DNA of 64,000 nucleotides from Sinohyriopsis cumingii (Eukaryota > Mollusca > Bivalvia > Unionida > Unionidae): NCBI GenBank assembly GCA_028554795.2, contig CM068829.1, forward strand, positions 135,865,579-135,929,578, in the 5' to 3' direction. The position numbers were made by a program, and so were the translations under genes. Shown here piece after piece: positions 53,008 through 63,635 of this stretch. Positions within the stretch are counted from its first letter, which is position 1. Each line of letters begins with the position of its first letter. The notes beneath the pieces were generated by a model. That model saw only the letters and a program-made list of their open reading frames with translations. It did not search any database and had not been told where the DNA came from.

Positions 53008-55054
53008 TGCCAAGACGTTTCTGTTTTCCGATTAATCTGCGTGCATTGAATATCATATCGTTGTTAGTATTTAATTGGTATGTAAATCTGTCCATGGATA
53101 GTTATTTCGTTTTGAAAATTAAGTTTGTCTAATCCGGAAATATTAGAACATTATCACGTGAATAGTTGTACCTCTTTAAATTTATATTCAAACCCTTTTG
53201 AAGGAATTTATTGATATCTCGCTATATATATTTCATTTAACCTGAATATACACAGGAGCTGATTGGCACCAAAGAATTTCGAAAAAGCAAATTACAAAAA
53301 TCGTTTCAACTCCTGAACGCTACGCATTGCAAAATTAATACATGTTTTTTGGTAATATCAGAGTCCGTTAAACCACATAGAAATGTTAAAGATGACACCA
53401 GATAATGTGTACGGACCATTATTTTCAGATGGAAATGTGAGTGTATTGATCTCGCAGTATTTAGGAGTATGGAACAAGGTCCAACCCATCTCATTTTGAA
53501 CGATCATTGAAAAATGACGTTGTATGAATAATATTTGTACCTCATTGCTAACACACAATTTGCCGTTAATGTTTTTTTTTAATTTTTTTACAACGAGTTG
53601 GCAGACCTTTAATCAACAGTGGCGCATGGTCATATTGACTGATTTCCTAGTTTCAGTACAGAGGTGATTGGCAAATGATTGTTCGACAAGTAGCGCCGGT
53701 TGGCAGAAATATATTAATTTGTTTTGTTCCGGTTCTGGCAGATGTGAAGCAAAATAGGACCCCGACAATCGTATGGCCGCATTAGAAAAAGATGTCTATG
53801 ATATCATTTGTTTATATACGGATCTCCACCAGAGGTGTAATTTTGCCAGTCCCACTAAAGAAGATGTATATTTAAGGACCGCCTTTCTAATGCTAGGCGA
53901 AGATACTGTTTTTTTCCTTAGTCTCAAGAGAAAAAAATTCCAAACAAATATTTTAAAAATCGGAACAAAAGTACTTTGTTCAAGCGATTTGATGGTCACA
54001 TGTTTTTCTCCAAGACACTGAGCTCTCGGAAAAGTAAATGGCCTGTCCCTTACATTACTGATTTGTTGCTTCAGCACGATGACATGTGATGATGATGGTT
54101 ATGACGATGATAATAATAACGCAGCAAATATGTTGTATTGACTGCTGTCGCTTCGACCCTCAATACTTTTTCTAGATCGTGATTAGCATTACCGTCCGCT
54201 ATATTGATATTCGCTTATACCTCATTGGGATATCATGATATAGGCCAAAGATGCTAAATTTGTTATCTTAGATAGGCCGTATGTTTCTTTTCTCAACAGG
54301 GCAAACATACTTACTTGAAATATTTAACATCTAAAGCTAGTTGTTAGGTATTTTCCTGCCTCGGGGCTAAATCTATGTCACGTACTTGACCAACCGTAAT
54401 ATTTAGTTGGTCTGGGTTCCAAGAAAATTGACTTTTACGTTCACAACTTGTATCGGTACATATATTATACATTTTAATTGTCAAATGCAAACGCACAATA
54501 AATCAATAGACTTGAGGGGATGGAATGAGTGTCAAGTCTTGCACAAAAAGTCAGTTTCTTTCTCCGTTTCAAATTATTTTAATGCCGAAAATCGAAATCG
54601 TCCCAGCTATTCTTGAGAATTTCCAAGATGCTATCTTGTGGGAAGAAGAGTAATTTCTTATGTATTTGAATTAAGATCTTTACGAAAAGGTGCAGTACTT
54701 GAAATCATGCTCACTGCATTTGTCCATGACTCATACAGGGATAGAAGATTACTGAACTTGTCTAAGAGACTGTCAAACTGTATCACACACTGATTGATTT
54801 AAGCCATAAATGCGTTATAAAGCATAAACTTATAGAACATATATTAATCAAAGCACTCTTGAAATATAGCCACAAACAGGTCATGATAACAAGTTCGTGC
54901 ATGCCTATTTATGTTATCACAACTGATAGAAGCCAAATCAAGATTTTGACTTTAAAAGACAGTTCAGAGTGTTGACTGTAGATTTGTTTATTTATAAAGA
55001 ACGAAATGCAAGGTCATGTAAACGTTCATTAAATACGTATAAATAACAATGTTC
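53008..55054. other. Non-coding DNA
   Basis: AT-rich. The 82-codon ORF at 53773 and its antisense partner have no recognisable domain and are probably chance. Confidence 0.45.
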
Positions 55055-55219
55055 CGAAACTTAATGAAATACCAAGAACGCCAATTTTTACATTTTGACT
55101 TCTCCATAATACTGGTCAGGCCTGCAACGTACAAGTAACAGTGGGCGAAACTTAATTAAATGACAAAAATGCCAGTTTTGACATTTTGACTTGTCTACAA
55201 TACGGGTCAGGCCTGCAAC
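55055..55219 (+). repeat. Tandem duplication, 74-bp units with 91-bp period
   Basis: CGAAACTTAAT starts and GGTCAGGCCTGCAAC ends both copies (55055-55128 and 55146-55219), with about a dozen differences between. Confidence 0.75.
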
Positions 55220-56254
55220 ATTTTCATTCCGGATCCATTACGTATTGCAAGCGACGTTTAAGTTATCACCTCATGTTCATGGCACCCGTATTTCAGGAGG
55301 AGGATTAATAAAACTATTGTTTAGCTCGCCTGTATGGTTCCTATTTTGAGAGTCAGATAAAAAGTATTTTCATTTAGGACCAATAACATGACGTTATAGC
55401 ATGTTTGTGAAAAGCAGAAGTCAAAACAACTTTCCTTCGAGGATAAGTGGATGTCATCAAAACCATGTTTGAGCTAAAATCAGAAATATTTTAACTACAC
55501 GCTACAAAAAGTGTTTTCTGATAACCACAAGTTGATTTGACGTTCCAATCAGGAAGCGCAACTGTAAAAAAATTGCATGATAATAGTTGTAACGCCATGA
55601 GTTACTGCAACCTTTTAATGAAACATTGCTACACTGCAACCTTTTAAATCGATGACATTGTAACCTCTGTTACTGGTAATTCAGATACTATGAACTACAT
55701 AATTAAAATGCAAGCAATGATAAAAAGGGCAAACGTGGGGATTATAAGTTTCAATTTACTGAGCACAACACATACACTTGGATTAAAACACAGTCAGGAA
55801 CAAAAGAGTAATTCAGATAGACAATTTACGGAGAGGCTTGAACATATTTAAAAAAAGGAAGGAAACAAACGAGAAATACAATTCCAGTAGCTTAAATCAT
55901 GCAGAACGTGTAGTATACGGAAACGGAAGGAAAGAATATAATGGTCACGTGCCTCGTACGGATTTATTACTAACCCGGGAGAAGAACGGACAAGTTAAGG
56001 ATAAATAGATCCGAGCCACCAGTAGTAAAGCCGACGGTCTAGGTGTTAAAATGTAAAATTAATAAGGTGAAAGGTATAACAATTTAATAAACAATATCAC
56101 AGTATTCCAAAATTACATGCTTCCATTTAATCTACGAGCATCCAAATTGTCAATTATTTCATCCCGCGAAGTCAATGGTGAGAGTATCTCCTTCCCGTGT
56201 CTCCTCTATGTTACTTATTTGCAACTTCCGCCTTGTACTCCTTTCCCGGCTCTC
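55220..56254. other. Non-coding DNA
   Basis: No gene supported; a small repeat of ACTGCAACCTTTTAA occurs at about 55606-55650. Confidence 0.45.
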
Positions 56255-56381
56255 CTTGTCTGTACTTCCGGTACCCTCGTTTCTGTTCTCTCGACCTTCT
56301 TGTCAGTACTTCCGGTACCATCATTTCCGTTCTCTCGGCCTTCTTGTCGGTACTTCCGGTACCTTCATTTCCGTCTTTGGC
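56255..56381 (+). repeat. Minisatellite, 44-bp unit, about 2.9 copies
   Basis: Units start CTTGTC.GTACTTCCGGTAC at 56255, 56299 and 56343. Because 44 is not a multiple of three, each copy shifts frame, and three overlapping plus-strand ORFs with the same peptide (VLPVPSF type) in different frames arise. These ORFs are therefore artefacts of the repeat. Confidence 0.85.
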
Positions 56382-56990
56382 CCTCCTTCCTCGCACAACA
56401 GCCTATATGTGCGTGCTCTCCACTACTTCTCCTCTCTATGTTTTGGGTGGCGTCCGTTCCCACCCTGTGGATTAGAAGGGACGTACAATGGTGCCTCCTT
56501 GTTCGAACAGAGGTGAATTAACACACTCTGATAATGGCAATTAAATCGTTAGGTCAACTCATACACTCACATCGTGATATTCCATACACGCTTATTCTAT
56601 AATAAAGCCTATTCCAATAACGATACATATCCTTAATTCTCTATATAGTAACTATCAATATCAACAATATTCCTAAGCACTTTTTACCGTACAAATTATA
56701 AAAGACAGATACAAACAAGGCCAACATAGCCTAACTCTGCACAAGCCACAAATATATATTCAAATGCAAACAAGTACAAGGTCTAACTGCTCACTATTCA
56801 ATTTAGTTCTGCAACAAGATGCAACATTATAGCTGATTACAACATCCACTTCGATTGTATCCTAACAATTACATAACGTAATCCTGAATATTACTAATTT
56901 GGTATACACTACATTACGACATGTTGTTAATTCAGGTATACATGGAACATTAAATTTCTACTAAATTAAATGCACATAACGTAAACATAT
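56382..56990. other. Non-coding DNA
   Basis: No gene or strong repeat seen. Confidence 0.45.
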
Positions 56991-57440
56991 TGTGACACCT
57001 AGTTAGGAAGTGAGACAGATTCGGACAAAGATATTTTACATCAGAATCATTTGTTCCAATCTTCCGACGTTCCTGGAACTAACGTCCCGTCCTTTGCCCT
57101 GTATAAAGAGCAGTAAACGTCGGCACTCGGAGCGCAGCCTAGTCACTCCGATTTACCTATGATCTGCTACCTTCAATGTCCAGACGTGCACTGATTCTTT
57201 CCCAATGGATTAAAGAGTATAATGTCTGGTTGTATGAGAAACCCACCCAAAATACGATTACCTTAGCGGCAGGGAGGGCGAACAGACCAAGTTTTTTTCT
57301 ACGAATAAAGGCTCCTACGGGAGAATGTTTCCTAGAAGTTTCCATTTATCAAATAAAAGGCTTCCACGGAGCGTTATTTTTGCCTCGGCCATCACTGAGA
57401 CACCCCATAGGTACTGGCTCTCCCTGCTGCTGTACATGTG
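56991..57440 (+). repeat. Solo-LTR-like segment (TATA, poly(A) signal)
   Basis: It begins near TGTGACACCTAGTTAGG, has TATAAAG at 57102-57108 with a GC-richer downstream start region (AGCAGTAAACGTCGGCACTC) and AATAAAGG at 57304-57311, the layout of an LTR (U3-R-U5). No retroviral ORF is attached. Alternatively it is a small gene: an 89-codon ORF (57176-57445) starts 68 bp past the TATA, but its composition is unremarkable. LTR ends and target duplication were not confirmed. Confidence 0.35.
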
Positions 57441-57444
57441 ACTA

Positions 57445-58112
57445 AAATTTTAAATATTTTGTCAAGACCGACCCGATATCGTGTTCGTGGGTCATGTAAG
57501 TTTATAGTTATAAATCCATGTGGAGTTAACTGAGCACGACTAAATAAATTTTTAAATTTAACTATATCCATGTCGCCGTTGCACCAAGTGTGATGAATAT
57601 TTCTTAACGTGTACGTGTCAACGCCGTTAAAAACACCAGAATATTACAATTATCTCTAATTACTTTTGGTATCTGCGTGTATCTCTGAGTTACATAAATA
57701 ACGTCAGTATTTTTTTGTCGTCCACGTGAAAATATTCTTGCGGGATTTGATTGTTTGTCTAACATTACGTCGTCATATACAACTAAATTATTAATACCTC
57801 CGTCAAGATCATCAACTGATGGTGCATCATTAATATCAGTGATAAATTCAATAATATCATCATTATTTTCATTCAATAATCGCGCATTTTCATTGAAATC
57901 TTTTAGCACTTCATAACATCGCTGATCATCAACTGATGGTGCAACTAAATATAACTTATCCCATTTTAGCCACCGCATTATCAAATTTAACAGCAACTGT
58001 GTTTTACCTGACCCAGATGGACCTATTATTATCATTCTGATGGAATTTGTAACGCCGCGTGATGTTTAACTGGTTCTTGTTTTTTTTTTGCGGAAAAATC
58101 AATTACATTCAT
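57445..58112 (-). pseudogene. A32-like DNA-packaging ATPase
   Basis: The start ATG 58112 gives MNVIDFSAKKKQEPVKHHAA, then a frameshift near 58035 leads into the long ORF 58035-57604. Walker A GPSGSGKTQLLLNL is intact and Walker B is NLVVYDDVML; ARIFSRGRQKNTDVIYVTQR is the arginine-rich/sensor part. A second frameshift near 57610 leads to the conserved C-terminus NIHHTWCNGDMDIVKFKNLF and LTPHGFITINLHDPRTRYRV. The family packages viral DNA. The ATG is 15 bp from the divergent ATG at 58128. Confidence 0.8.
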
Positions 58113-58127
58113 GATATAATTATATTT

Positions 58128-58383
58128 ATGGATTTATATTGTGTAAAATGTTGACAACAATGTTCGACCAAAATTGAATGAAGATCCCGTAAATGCTATT
58201 GATAATGCATGCTACGTTCATGATATTGCTTATCGAAGCAACGATTTATAACAAAGGCACCTCGCGGATGTAAAATTAATTCACACGTTAAATTCTATCC
58301 CTAAAAAACCAATCAGAGAAAAATTATCTAGTTGGTTAATTAATACTGCGATGAAAAGTAAATTAGCGCTAGGTGCTGGTTAA
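58128..58383 (+). pseudogene. Zinc-ribbon/phospholipase A2-like protein, shortened
   Basis: It starts MDLYCVKC (half of a zinc ribbon) and meets a stop; in another frame comes the PLA2-like part LNEDPVNAIDNACYVHDIAY, with the HD catalytic pair at 58219-58224, an in-frame TAA at 58249-58251, RHLADVKLIHTL and the basic C-terminus MKSKLALGAG to TAA 58381-58383. PLA2-like domains of this type occur in Polintons and, as VP1u, in parvoviruses, where they help membrane crossing. The middle of the protein, between ribbon and PLA2, is deleted. Confidence 0.65.
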
Positions 58384-58391
58384 TTAATAAT

Positions 58392-59345
58392 ATGGAATTG
58401 ATTTATTATTCTTCTGCTGGATTTTGGAGAGGTAAAGCAGCAATTAACAAACTTGCCAAAGCAGCTCGGGTAAAGATTCCAGTTGCAGCATTATGGTTAT
58501 CTGAACAGACCGTGTGGCAAATTTATCTTAAGCCGCCTAAACGAATCGAACATGCACATTTTGACGTTAGTGTACCTAGTGAAGTTCATCAGGCCGATAT
58601 TATGTTTTTGCCACATGATGTTGTTAACGGTAGCACGTACAAATATGTTCTTACCTTAGTTGATATCGCAAGTAGATATAAAGAAGCAGAATCGCTAATA
58701 ACTAAAGCTGCCACTGAGGTCGCAGATGCATTTAGTAAAATTTATCAACGAGGTGGTCTACGGTGGCCAATTTTACTTCAAGTTGACCCTGGCAGAGAAT
58801 TTTTAGGTGCGGTATCATTTTTAATGAAACAAAATACCGTTAAAATACGACGCGGACACACTGGAATTCATCGAGATCAGGCAATTGTTGAGAGATGTAA
58901 TAAAACACTAGCTGAACGATTATTTGGATATCAATATGAGAGAGAATTTATCAAAGATAAAAGATCTCACGAATGGGTCGATAGATTACCAGATGTAATA
59001 TTAGCAATAAATAAAGAAATAACACGAACAACAAATATGACACCAGCCATCGCAATCACAAAAACAATTATAGCAATAAAAAGACGAGATTGTTCAACCA
59101 GGCCAGTACTAGGTAGTATCATTGTGAGATATTTATATAAGCCAGGTGAAGCTGAAGGTGGCAGAAAAAGAGCGACGAATCCCGTCTGGAGTGTTACATG
59201 ACATAAAATATCCACTGTGACAAGGTCTTCAGGAAGACCAGCAATTTATATTCTTGACTCACTTGCTCCTCAACGTGGATTTACTCGTGAAGAACTACAC
59301 GTAATTCCCGCTGATACTCAGTTTCTACCTAAATCACTTAAGTAA
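58392..59345 (+). pseudogene. Retroviral-type (rve) integrase, one in-frame stop
   Basis: It starts MELIYYSSAGFWRGKAAINK. The core has VHQADIMFLPHDVV (Asp at residue 69), ILLQVDPGREFLGAV (Asp at 132) and QAIVERCNKTLAERLFGY (Glu at 167), giving an intact D,D-35-E triad. The C-terminal part has IIVRYLYKPGEAEGGRKRAT and, beyond a TGA at 59199-59201, IYILDSLAPQRGFTREELHV, ending TAA 59343-59345 (317 codons in one frame). Only the single nonsense codon disables it. It begins 8 bp after the PLA2 stop and its end overlaps the convergent polymerase gene by 8 bp. Confidence 0.85.
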
Positions 59346-62300
59346 CAGGTCTGTTACATTTCAAACACGCCAACGTGACATTTTGTCGTGTATGACCGAG
59401 ATTATTATTTTTTCTGTCCACGGTAAATTGTCTTGAATCATTTTTTTATATATTTCCATAGCATTATACAATTACAAATCACGCAGTGATTATTTTGTAT
59501 TTTCTTTAACGACATTATAAAATCAACATCTAGGTCGAATTCACGATTATTTTTTTGTCACTTTGTTTGTAGCTCGATAATTTTTTTCTCAATTATATCT
59601 TCGCAGGTTTCATCGTTAATTATCGGCTAATCTAGGACAATTCGTCTTAACAGATATTTTTCTAACCCTAGATACGGCTAAATAAACTAAATTTGACCAC
59701 TTGATGCGATCATCAACAATCCAAAAAAATTATATCGGAAATAGTTAACCCCTGTGATGAGTGAATTGTCATTGCATATCCTAGCGTCCACGGAGATTTT
59801 TCTGCGTTTAGTGCTTGTTTAACGAGATCAACATCAACGGCGACAATATCATTTAACACTAAAAACAAATTTCCTTGCCCTGGCACATCAACGTTGATAT
59901 TTTGTTGTCGTGTATCAGCTGGTCGATAACATAATGGTACCGGTAATAATGAAAATTTATCTTGTTGTAGTTGAAATAATTCTCGTTGAAGTGCATCTCA
60001 GACTATTTTTCTGCTAGCAACTGTCAAATCATTTGGTCTCCATATATATAAGAAATTTTTAATTGACGTTTCGTTGATTACTTCTCTCATTATGCTACAC
60101 TGAATTGTTTTCGACTGTAATCGAATTAATTTTTTAAATTCAGTTAATTTTACATCAAGAGATGTATGATCGGTGTCAATATCTTCGTAATAATTAACAA
60201 AATTCTTCAGCTATTCATGAGGAGATTCACCATCAATTGGACTTGGTTGACCATGATCACCGCACATTATTATAGCAGTATTATTCAGTAATAACCAATC
60301 TAAAAGTAATTTTAACGTTTCCAACGGGACAGTACTTATTTCATCAAAAATAATAACTTTATTTATGCATTTATCACCCATCCTCGAGGATGTCCACGTG
60401 CCGCCACTATATTTTTTAAAAACTATGATAAGTACACGAATTAACTCCTCGCTGCTTCATTTCCTTTGCTAGCCTGTGTGTCGGCGTTAACACAATTAAG
60501 TCAGAATTTTTAAATAATTCAATTACTCGAGCCGTTTGACCTGAACCACCTGACCCGTTTACGTAGATTGTTTTATGTCGTGATATCGAATCATATACAC
60601 ACGGTGATGAAGAAATTTTTGATATTTCACCACGATAATATTCTTTTTTAACTTCAACGTCAGCTGATTCACAATAATCAAGAATATTTTCATTTTTTAC
60701 CCTTGACGTGGCCCATGAACCGTCGCTGGATAAATTTTCCAACAGCGATATAAATATTTATTATCAATACAAAATGAATCAGTTGCTACTCTAACTGCGT
60801 CATTGGGAAATTTATTTATCATCGAAAGTAAATTTATACTTACGTATGCAAACATCGACGATCTTAAATGAGTATACTGGGGAGATTCTGCGTCGACGTA
60901 ACTGACAACGGTACCTAATTTTGTACCGTCATTGAGGTAAATATTTTCTAGGTTACAAAATACATTTTTTCGGTGGTATCAGCGATTATAAAATCTAATT
61001 CAGCGTCGTCCATGATTAATCTGCAATGATGTCGTTGATGATCATATGACCCACCTTCGGTAAATTTACCAATTATTTTTCTACCTAGATCTTTTGCTGC
61101 TTTTTCGTCATGATCCATTGGTAACCAGGCACTAGTTTGTTTTTTATACGATATAATTGCTTCAATGATTATCAACGACGTTAACATTGCTGAATCTAGC
61201 ATTATCGCAGCAACGCCGTGTGAACCCAGCGTCGCTCTGAAAAGTGTCTGCCAAACCAAACGTAGCAGATTTTATGGAGATTTCCAGAGAATTCAAATGA
61301 TATTACACGAGCGAATCCTGTTACTGGAAAATCTGGCAGTGGACCATTAATTGATACTCGGGTCATTTCGCTGCCAGGATGTCCAAATTGAGCAAAATAT
61401 TTGGCACAATCGCCATATCCTAGAAAACTTCCAGGATAACACGCAACCATGTCAAATGATACCATGTCAGTATAATTATATTTAGTGTTCCATAAACCAC
61501 CGTGTCCATATTCGACGCAACTCATTTGTATATCTTTGAGAAATGCACCTCGCGTTTGTTTCCAAAGATCTTTTTTACCTGGCAGTGTGAGCAGCAACTG
61601 ATCGAACAGTAAAACAACTAACTAATAACTGTTCAGAATTTATTGAGTATTTTTCTGCTAATTCATTCATTTCCTTATGTAGTGATTCATTTCTGTATAA
61701 TTCACCGCTAGGTCTTACAAATTGATCGTATTTATCATCGCTGAGAAATAACCATACTGACACTGGATCTGATTTACTTATTTTATAAATAAAATTGAAC
61801 ATGTCCGCGGAATTTTCCGAGGAATAAAATTTAACAACACGATCTCGTGGAAATATTGTCACCGCGCACGTCCGCGCGTGTGAATTATGATCAGTTATTA
61901 TAATTGATGCTCCTCGAGATGTATACGCTGATTCATATAAAATTTCTCTCGATAACGACTTCACTATTATTGGAAAGTTTAATTTACCAGACAACGCAGC
62001 AACATCACCTATTGACGCACCCGCAGTTACTGATTTCGCCAATGTAGTTATTTTTGCTAGCTTTAAATCACTTAAACCAGATCCACGTTTTGTATTTTTA
62101 GATGTTCTAAACTGGTTCAGCTGCACAATTTATCCCCGAAGATAATTTCATCAAGGCCAGATTTTTAACATCTGGTTTATTATTTAGCCGATAAATTCCA
62201 TAAACAACTGCAGTAGAAGGATAAGATCGAGAATAGTATGGTTTATCTATACCTGTTAGCAATCCCGGCCTGGAGCTGGCAGATAAAATAATATTTTTTC

Positions 62301-62586
62301 GTCCGCTAATTATAGGATGACGTTTATCACGAATAATCCAAACTTCGTTGTCGGTCATTCGTGAAATAAATTTTATTCCAAAGATAAATTTCTCATCGTG
62401 ATGATTAACGTTAATATAATCGAATAACCACGATAAATTATTCTCATCGAAGTAAAATATAGTTTTTGACCCCTTCCTTTTCATATCCTGTAACTGTCTC
62501 ATATGATCTGGCCGAATACCACCATAATATCTACCAGAATAATCATATGGGTATGCTGGCGTTTCATCATATTGATCAGGAAACAA
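59338..62586 (-). pseudogene. DNA polymerase B - SF1 (Pif1-like) helicase - HNH endonuclease fusion
   Basis: One reading order of about 1,080 codons. N-terminal region 62586-62107 (FIFGIKFISRMTDNEVWIIR, STAVVYGIYRLN); exonuclease/N-terminal PolB part 62126-61575 (LSDLKLAKITTLAKSV); polymerase 61597-60750 with motif A MVSFDMVACYPGSFLGYG, FGHPGSEMTRVSINGPLP, and motif C DAVRVATDSFCID. The helicase follows without a gap: TIYVNGSGGSGQTARVIELF (Walker A, usual Lys replaced by Gln), VLTPTHRLAKEMKQRGV, VIIFDEISTVPLETL, AIIMCGDHGQPSPIDGE, GYAMTIHSSQGLTI, KWSNLVYLAVSRVRK. Last, an HNH part: NNHCVICNCIML, NNLGHTRQNVTLACLKCN, stop 59340-59338. About six frameshifts or stops. Confidence 0.75.
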
Positions 62587-63125
62587 TAGTTTCCGCCTGT
62601 GGTATAATCGGATTTTTTAGGTTCTCGTGGCGCTGGTGGTGCCGGTGGTTGAATTTCAGGCCATCCTAGAACGGTTCTAAATGTAGATTGATAAATATCA
62701 ACAGCACAATTAGGCGAGGTTATCTCAATTATCGAAGTTAATGTTGGTTTATGAGCGGCTATTTTTATTCCTGGTTCTTTTTGTCCGGTAATATTTTTTA
62801 TTCTATACAATAACTCATTCTTGATTTCTTCGACCTGATAGCTACCTGTTGGCAATCCAACAGCGGTCCAATCTGGAATAACATCTGGTTTGTTTTTATT
62901 AGCGAAAACAAATGAATTATTTGATAATGAGCCACCGAATGATTTTGATCTGACGTTGGTCCAGCTATGATGTACTCGCAATTGTGATAACGCGATCTCC
63001 TCGACGGAAATTGGCGTCGGAAAATTAATACTAAATTCTGGATTAGTCGAACTTGCCGACAACATCGTGGTTCTTCGCCGAACTGTGTTTGTTGCAATCT
63101 GCTGAAGTAATTCCGACATTATCAT
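62580..63125 (-). CDS. Minor capsid (penton-like) protein
   Basis: An open frame from 63125 (MIMSELLQQIATNTVRRRTT) with the landmarks NPEFSINFPTPISVEEIALS, LRVHHSWTNV, LPTGSYQVEEIKNELLYRI, IKIAAHKPTLTSIIEI and YQSTFRTVLGW, then a Pro-rich tail PPAPPAPREPKK. This is the penton/minor capsid protein of adintovirus-like elements. The tail may pass into another frame; the ORF formally continues to 62499, overlapping the polymerase start by 88 nt. It appears intact. Confidence 0.7.
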
Positions 63126-63270
63126 TATTTGTAGCTTTAATATCAGCCTGATTATAAATTTTTATCATCAGCGAGAAATCGAAATCAGATATATTTCCGT
63201 CATTGAGACTCTCTGATAACAACGAAGAGAATTTTGTGTACGCAACAGTTGCCGCGTATAATTTAACCAC
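63115..63270 (-). CDS. Small helical Polinton ORF
   Basis: MVKLYAATVAYTKFSSLLSE followed by SLNDGNISDFDFSLMIKIYN. A short helical protein with an LNDGxISDxEF-like motif is encoded next to the capsid genes in many adintovirus-like elements; its function is unknown. The frame runs past 63115 into the beginning of the minor capsid gene. Confidence 0.5.
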
Positions 63271-63286
63271 GTACGAAGATAACTTT

Positions 63287-63529
63287 TCATTTGTGCACGA
63301 ACATATTTTTTTGTAATACTATTAATGCTGGTATTAACCCAGCTAAAAGTGGGAATAAACCACCTATTTTAATCATATCCTTTACGGCGCTCGGAGAAAG
63401 ATCAATTTGAATTCCAGTATTCGCTGATTTAGCTTTAGTAAAATATTTATGTTGAGTTTTAGTTAGCGACAGTTTATTTGGACCAACGCTAGCAATTTGA
63501 GCATTTTTAATGTTAATTTTGACCCGCAC
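63287..63529 (-). CDS. pVI-like minor virion protein
   Basis: 80 codons: MRVKINIKNAQIASVGPNKL, a linker with LTKTQHKYFTKAKSANTG, then IQIDLSPSAVKDMIKIGG and FPLLAGLIPALIVL. The LT..Q, DLS and GG-FPLLAGLIP elements match the small virion protein seen in degraded form at 36663 in the middle element. It seems complete or nearly so; the hydrophobic tail is probably membrane-active. It lies between the major capsid gene and the small helical ORF. Confidence 0.65.
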   Translation of the reverse strand: MRVKINIKNAQIASVGPNKLSLTKTQHKYFTKAKSANTGIQIDLSPSAVKDMIKIGGLFPLLAGLIPALIVLQKNMFVHK

Positions 63530-63635
63530 ATTTTTGTTGTATTTGATTGGAGTTTTTATTTTACCTGACCTTGAGTCAAGGTCACACTAACGTGATCGTA
63601 TGGTATTATAATTATATGATTGATTTAAATCAATC

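Noticed and set aside
53773..54077. Overlapping sense and antisense ORFs of 82 and 93 codons
   Set aside because: No recognisable motif on either strand; likely chance.
56117..56521. Three overlapping plus-strand ORFs of 92-134 codons
   Set aside because: Products of a 44-bp tandem repeat read in all frames; no domain and no promoter.
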